A stretch of DNA of 64,000 bases from Siderastrea siderea. Its lineage: Eukaryota; Cnidaria; Anthozoa; Scleractinia; Rhizangiidae. Positions 60,088 through 64,000 of the stretch are shown in pieces (position 1 is the first letter of the stretch; every line of letters begins with the position of its first letter). Location: contig OZ034970.1 of the NCBI GenBank assembly GCA_964030785.1, positions 37,995,901-38,059,900 of the forward strand, written 5' to 3'. The notes under the pieces were generated by a model. The model ran no database searches, had not been told where the DNA came from, and worked only from the letters and a program-made list of their open reading frames with translations. Made by a program: the position numbers and the translations under genes.

Positions 60088-61617
60088 TTAAATCATGGAG
60101 GAAATAATGCTCAGACAATGCAAGTAGGTGTTTTCACCATTTCGATCATCTTCTTGTAATGGATTGCATCGATTTTCCAAGTCTGCCATCTGTTCATGAG
60201 AAAGTTGAAGACTTGTCTCTGGAACTACCACCTGATAGTCTTCATCCTCTACGGGGAACGGTCCTGCGGGATCAAATCCGTAATCATGTGCATTCTCAAG
60301 GTCAAAGACACTCTCAACTCCTGCGTAACCAGATAGCTCATTTTCAAGCATGCCAAATGTATATAAGTGAAGAGGAGAACGATTTCCTTCTGAAGAAAGG
60401 GGGCGGTTTTCCCACTGGCCTTTGAATTCCTGTAAACACCTGTTAATTCTTGGGATGTATGTCTGATGTAACGCAAATAAGTGTAACTCATTGAGAGGAT
60501 CAAGGAGCCCATTATCCTCCAAGTGGGCAAATGTTCTTGCGAAAAAACAAAGTACTCCAGAGTAGATATCTCTGTGCGTTCTCTCCACGCGACAATTGTG
60601 TACAGAACTACCAGTAATGATGCTACCTCTGCCTACACCTCTCTGCTCTAACATAAACTGTGCCACTTTAAAGTTTTCCATACCATAGTCACTTCTCACC
60701 CTAGCTGGCAGTCCATAGTCGTTGACACCCCTAACAAATTGATCCAATACCGTGTCTGCTTTGTTGTTGCTACAACAGTGTGCATAAATTATAAGGCGGG
60801 AATATCCATCAACACATACATGAGTTATCAGCCTCCACCTGATAAGTTTGTGATTACTGTCAATATGCCACAAAGCGTTTGGAGTTGGAACACTGTATTT
60901 TCTCCTGTAAATCGCTGAACGCCACCGCAATGCTGTACCAATAGGATCAAGGGTGCGAAGACAATTCCTTACCCGCCAACGTTGAATATTTAGTCCTCTA
61001 CTTCTAAGAGCACCCAGTAATCGTGCCTGTCCGATGTTAGGAGTCAGTTCTTGGATTTCTTGGACTATTTTCTCCAAATCATTATCTGAAATCTGGGTCC
61101 AGCTTGGCTCCTCGTCCCCAGTCATGCCATAAATTGATCTCCTTCTCCTCAGGGTACTTTCACTTACTCCTAGTAGGTCAGCTATCTTTTTCCACGGGAA
61201 ATGCAGTTCTCGTAAAAACCGTATTTGCTCTTCTGCGATGACATATCGTGGGCGGCCGGTACCCTGCCCTGTGGACTCAGTAGGGCTACTATATGCATTT
61301 TCGTTAAATACACCCGACCAGCTGTTTCTGTATCGCTGTAGTTGATCAATCAAGTTCCTAACTTTAGTCAAAGTCTCATTCAAGATTGATGTTACATCTG
61401 AAAAATTGTTGTTGTTTTCAATATCTGAGATCAGCAATTGCATGGTGTCCGCTGCAGTTATCAGACGATCAGCAGCCTGTTCAATATCTTCCAAAGACGG
61501 GCTCTGGGATCTTTCTGATTCTTCGAATGATGTTATTGTTGAAAGCAAAAACTTTAAACCGTCAAAGAATAGAAACAACCCGTGTTCATTTCTTTCTCTA
61601 GCTGTGTTTTGACTCAT
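60088..61617 (-). CDS. integrase-core DDE transposase of the outer transposon
   Basis: 509 residues, uninterrupted. Residues 1-110 are helical. A helix-turn-helix follows (IRFLRELHFPWKKIADLLGV, SESTLRRRR; 132-160). The retroviral/IS3-like DDE core has D253 (ALWHIDSNHKLIRW), D310 (VRSDYGMENF) and E345 (NCRVERTHRD), then a C-terminal DUF-like part ending in acidic EDDRNGENTYLH. This protein type is widespread in cnidarian and fish genomes as an orphan integrase-core gene; here the flanking inverted repeats tie it to a transposon. It starts 82 bp from the recognisable repeat array and reads away from the right end. Confidence 0.88.
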   Translation of the reverse strand: MSQNTARERNEHGLFLFFDGLKFLLSTITSFEESERSQSPSLEDIEQAADRLITAADTMQLLISDIENNNNFSDVTSILNETLTKVRNLIDQLQRYRNSWSGVFNENAYSSPTESTGQGTGRPRYVIAEEQIRFLRELHFPWKKIADLLGVSESTLRRRRSIYGMTGDEEPSWTQISDNDLEKIVQEIQELTPNIGQARLLGALRSRGLNIQRWRVRNCLRTLDPIGTALRWRSAIYRRKYSVPTPNALWHIDSNHKLIRWRLITHVCVDGYSRLIIYAHCCSNNKADTVLDQFVRGVNDYGLPARVRSDYGMENFKVAQFMLEQRGVGRGSIITGSSVHNCRVERTHRDIYSGVLCFFARTFAHLEDNGLLDPLNELHLFALHQTYIPRINRCLQEFKGQWENRPLSSEGNRSPLHLYTFGMLENELSGYAGVESVFDLENAHDYGFDPAGPFPVEDEDYQVVVPETSLQLSHEQMADLENRCNPLQEDDRNGENTYLHCLSIISSMI

Positions 61618-61699
61618 GTTTCTTCAACAGTTCAAAGGCTTCAAACAGCGTTCGTGGTGAGGACAGTTTTCTGAGTTTTGTTTGAGTTTGGTCTCGCAA

Positions 61700-61901
61700 G
61701 GCATTACCAGGTCGAATAAAAAGTTTATACTTGGCCGTAAAAAGGTCGCGTTGACCATATAATAAGTGTATAGTTGACCACATAAAAAGTCGAGTTGTCC
61801 ATATAAAAATTCAAGTTGACTATATAAAATGTCGAGTTGACCATATAAAAAGTCAAAAATGCCATAGAAATACATATGGAATATTGACGAGTTTGGCGCC
61901 C
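61700..61901. repeat. right terminal inverted repeat of the outer transposon
   Basis: The inverse of the left end: GACGAGTTTGGCGCCC at the tip, then CATATAAAAAGTCRAGTTGAC-type subrepeats (about six units, against ten at the left). Confidence 0.8.
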
Positions 61902-61910
61902 CATAATCTG

Positions 61911-62286
61911 CCTTAAGCCGCATTCTTTGCGTGGAAATTGATCAAGTCAATATATTAATTAATGCCCTGATTAATTCAATCGGAAATATCAAGAAAGATG
62001 AGCGGTAAAAGAAACAGTGTTTAAGATAAAATTCAACTGTTTTTAGTAAACCGAATGTAAGTACAAAATTTCATACATATTTCTTTAAAACAGTTTGTTT
62101 TCGGTTTGATATTTATGATGGACAAGCTGTATCACGTTATTATGTTTCATACATATTTCTTTAAAACAATGACTGTTTTTGAACCAACCACAAGCCAGCA
62201 TTTGCCGGAGCCGAGGTTGAGTCACCTAGTCACAACCTACGTACTCACTGGAACGACTAGTTCTAGTAGTTCAGTTTTAATTTGCA
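61911..62286. other. flank with inverted and direct copies of the duplicated block
   Basis: 61985-62090 repeats 63425-63535 (GTGTTTAAGATAAAATT, CTGTTTTTAGTA). 62080-62137 is an inverted copy of 22020-22080 (ACAAGCTGTATCACGTTATT). From 62167 the sequence matches 24394 onward. Confidence 0.6.
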
Positions 62287-62731
62287 ATGGCGTCCAAAAC
62301 ATTCTTAGCGACTTTGTTAGTGTGTATAACCGGTTTAATTCTTCTCGCAGTTTTTTGCTTTTTGCAAAAACGGCTAGAACCTGTAAAGCCACAGCAAATC
62401 AGCTTGTCATATACAGGTAAGAGTCAATATTTTAAAAGTAGGGTTTTGTGGGCCATGATTGTTTTGACGATGTGCCTTTATCGATAATCATGTTTTTATA
62501 GTGCCATATTCACAACAGTATATAAATACATCGCTCACAACTCTCGGTAAAAGCATGTTCAGTTGTGGACAAATTTGTATCGACATTTCAATTTTTAGTC
62601 TAGTTCAACAAAATATTCAAAGCGACAAGAGAGATGAGCTAAGTCATCTGATTTTAAACATTATGTCATTCTGTAACGCAAAAGACAGATGGGCTGAGTC
62701 ATCGGATTTTAAACATTACGTCATTCGGTAA
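62287..62731 (+). CDS. small secreted/membrane protein of unknown family, copy B
   Basis: Exons 62287-62416 and 62502-62731, with the same donor (G|GTAAGAG) and acceptor (TTTTATAG|TG) as copy A and a preserved frame, giving 119 residues. Leader MASKTFLATLLVCITGLILL. The intron is 85 bp, against 337 bp in copy A. The conserved coding frame between copies supports recent function; the protein itself is unrecognised. Confidence 0.5.
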
Positions 62732-63867
62732 CGCAAAGGGCAAAATACTGTTACAATTTTCGTCACGCCGGTTAGCACGTTAAGCCAAGTAAAAATATTT
62801 TTCTAGGGTGGAGTGGTCTACGAAAATGCATTGGTAGTTTCCTTTTGAGGGTTTCCTCTTTATTGTTTCCTTTGGCTAAAGTGTTAGTCATGCGCCAGCC
62901 GTTTTGCGCAACTTGTGACAATGTGAACAAACAGTTTCGATGGTGTGAAGGGCATATGAAAGCGCGCTTCACAGTTCTTTGTATTTCTTAGCGGGCTTTA
63001 ACATATTCCTGGTACAACTTCCACTTCCAGTTCACCCCAGTTCCTCTTATGGCTCTGCATTTGTTGAATCTTAAACCGGTGCCAGTTCATCCCGGTTGCT
63101 CTACCGGATCGAGCTTCTCATTCCAGTTCGAGGACTTATACCTGTGGCATGTAAACGTGGTACGACTGTTCTTTCATATCCCATTCATGTCATCTTCCAT
63201 CCGGGCCATCTTTCGCCTACGTTTAAAAAGTGTTGTCTTCTAGTTTCAACCAATTTGTTTAGAATAAGACTGAAGAGGCACACACTGGCGCCGTTAAGGT
63301 GACTTGCGCCTTAAGGCTCCCCTTCAAAAATCGAATATTTGGCATTTTTACGAATTAAAATACTTGCTTAGAAAAAAAATTATAAGAAATTTTTGTTTTA
63401 CCCAAAGCTTTTGAAGTTAGGGCAAGCGAAATATTATAAACGAACGATCAAGAAGTGTGAGCGCTAAAAAAAACAGTGTTTAAGATAAAATTTAACTGTT
63501 TTTAGTACACCGAATGTAACTACAAAATTTCATAATCCCTAGTTAACCTTACTCATTCTAAAGAGTTTTGTTTATTTGTTTGTTGTTTGTTGGTTTTTCA
63601 GCAAAGAGTTTCGATATCCCCGTTTTTCAACCGCATACAAAGCAAAAGAAATTCCTTCAATTCACTGCATTAGCCTGAGAAATCAGCCGACGTTTCACGA
63701 GGTCGACACTCCGGCAACATTTTTTTTCAAACGACGGGATCGACAAGACAATAAAACAGTGTCAATCAACTTCTTTTCCAGGCGAAAACTACCTCACAAA
63801 CATAGTAACGTGATACAGCTTGTGCATCACAAATAACAAACCGAAAAACAAACTGTTTTAAAGAATT
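62732..63867. other. spacer, second part of the duplicated block
   Basis: No gene recognised up to about 63540; short ORFs lack domains. From 63540 the sequence is a close copy of 21790-22084. Confidence 0.5.
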
Positions 63868-63916
63868 ATGTATAGTTTCAAAGCTTTGTTGCTCCCATTT
63901 ATCTCAGTTTGTCAAG
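63868..63916 (+). CDS. signal-peptide first exon, copy B
   Basis: MYSFKALLLPFISVCQ with donor G|GTAAGTGG, the counterpart of 22085-22133. The gene continues beyond the window. Confidence 0.5.
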
Positions 63917-64000
63917 GTAAGTGGCTTTTAGGGACAAATCACATATACCAAAAGGTTTTCCAAGCTATAACGCTGAGCAAAAACTGACTTTGTTTTCGGT

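Larger units (their letters stand above)
27438..61901. mobile_element. outer DNA transposon: integrase-like DDE transposase plus HECT gene, containing a BEL and a Polinton
   Basis: The left end GGGCGCCAAACTCGTC is matched inverted by GACGAGTTTGGCGCCC at 61886-61901, and the similarity continues for over 250 bp through subrepeats. The flanks CATAATATG (27429-27437) and CATAATCTG (61902-61910) are a candidate 9-bp target duplication with one mismatch. Subtracting the two nested insertions leaves about 6.2 kb. It encodes a HECT-type gene (+) and a DDE integrase (-) converging toward the middle. The transposase resembles the IS3-like/retroviral-integrase superfamily; I suggest an IS3EU-like class but cannot prove it. 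Confidence 0.8.

Overview
The window is nuclear DNA from an animal, most likely an anthozoan cnidarian and probably a stony coral. It is AT-rich and intron-rich, with many short hairpin transposons, hAT and LINE remnants, a tRNA-derived SINE, a KCTD-TLDc gene, a BEL/Pao retrotransposon and a virus-sized Maverick/Polinton. The taxon is inference; no species marker is present.

Layout. (1) 1-20.5 kb: a 12-exon purple acid phosphatase gene (ACP7-like, + strand, 5' end outside the window or unrecognised). Its introns hold MITEs, a SINE, a LINE tail and, nested on the opposite strand, a two-exon KCTD-type BTB plus TLDc gene. (2) 20.5-27.4 kb: a duplicated block carrying signal-peptide first exons, plus an internally deleted hAT element. 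(3) 27,438-61,901: a three-layer transposon nest. The outer layer is a cut-and-paste element of about 6.2 kb when emptied. Its terminal inverted repeats are built of GTCAACTCGAC-type subrepeats, and it encodes an IS3/retroviral-integrase-like transposase and a decayed HECT E3-ligase-like gene. A BEL/Pao retrotransposon (29,154-35,698, TSD GATGG) sits in the intron of the HECT gene. A 21,692-bp Polinton (38,079-59,770, TSD ACTGTA) sits between the HECT gene and the transposase. (4) 61.9-64 kb: the second copy of the duplicated block.

The Polinton looks like a complete endogenous adintovirus-type genome. It has protein-primed DNA polymerase B, chromodomain integrase, packaging ATPase, adenain-like protease, double-jelly-roll major capsid protein, a VP1-type phospholipase A2, three paralogous capsid-type proteins and several adenovirus mu/pX-like arginine-rich peptides. 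No frameshift or internal stop was noticed in its core genes. Late-type genes run on the minus strand, many behind a TATAAAAA box that often lies inside the preceding ORF. Early-type genes (a two-frame acidic/basic protein and a SLOG-fold protein) run on the plus strand. The terminal repeats carry CCAAT, CRE and ETS-type sites.

The most unusual cargo is: (a) a type II tRNA gene with A and B boxes and a T9 terminator, wedged between protease and ATPase; (b) a SLOG/DprA-like Rossmann protein together with a SLATT-like two-TM protein; (c) a Bcl-2-like protein; (d) a 53-residue mu-like ORF.
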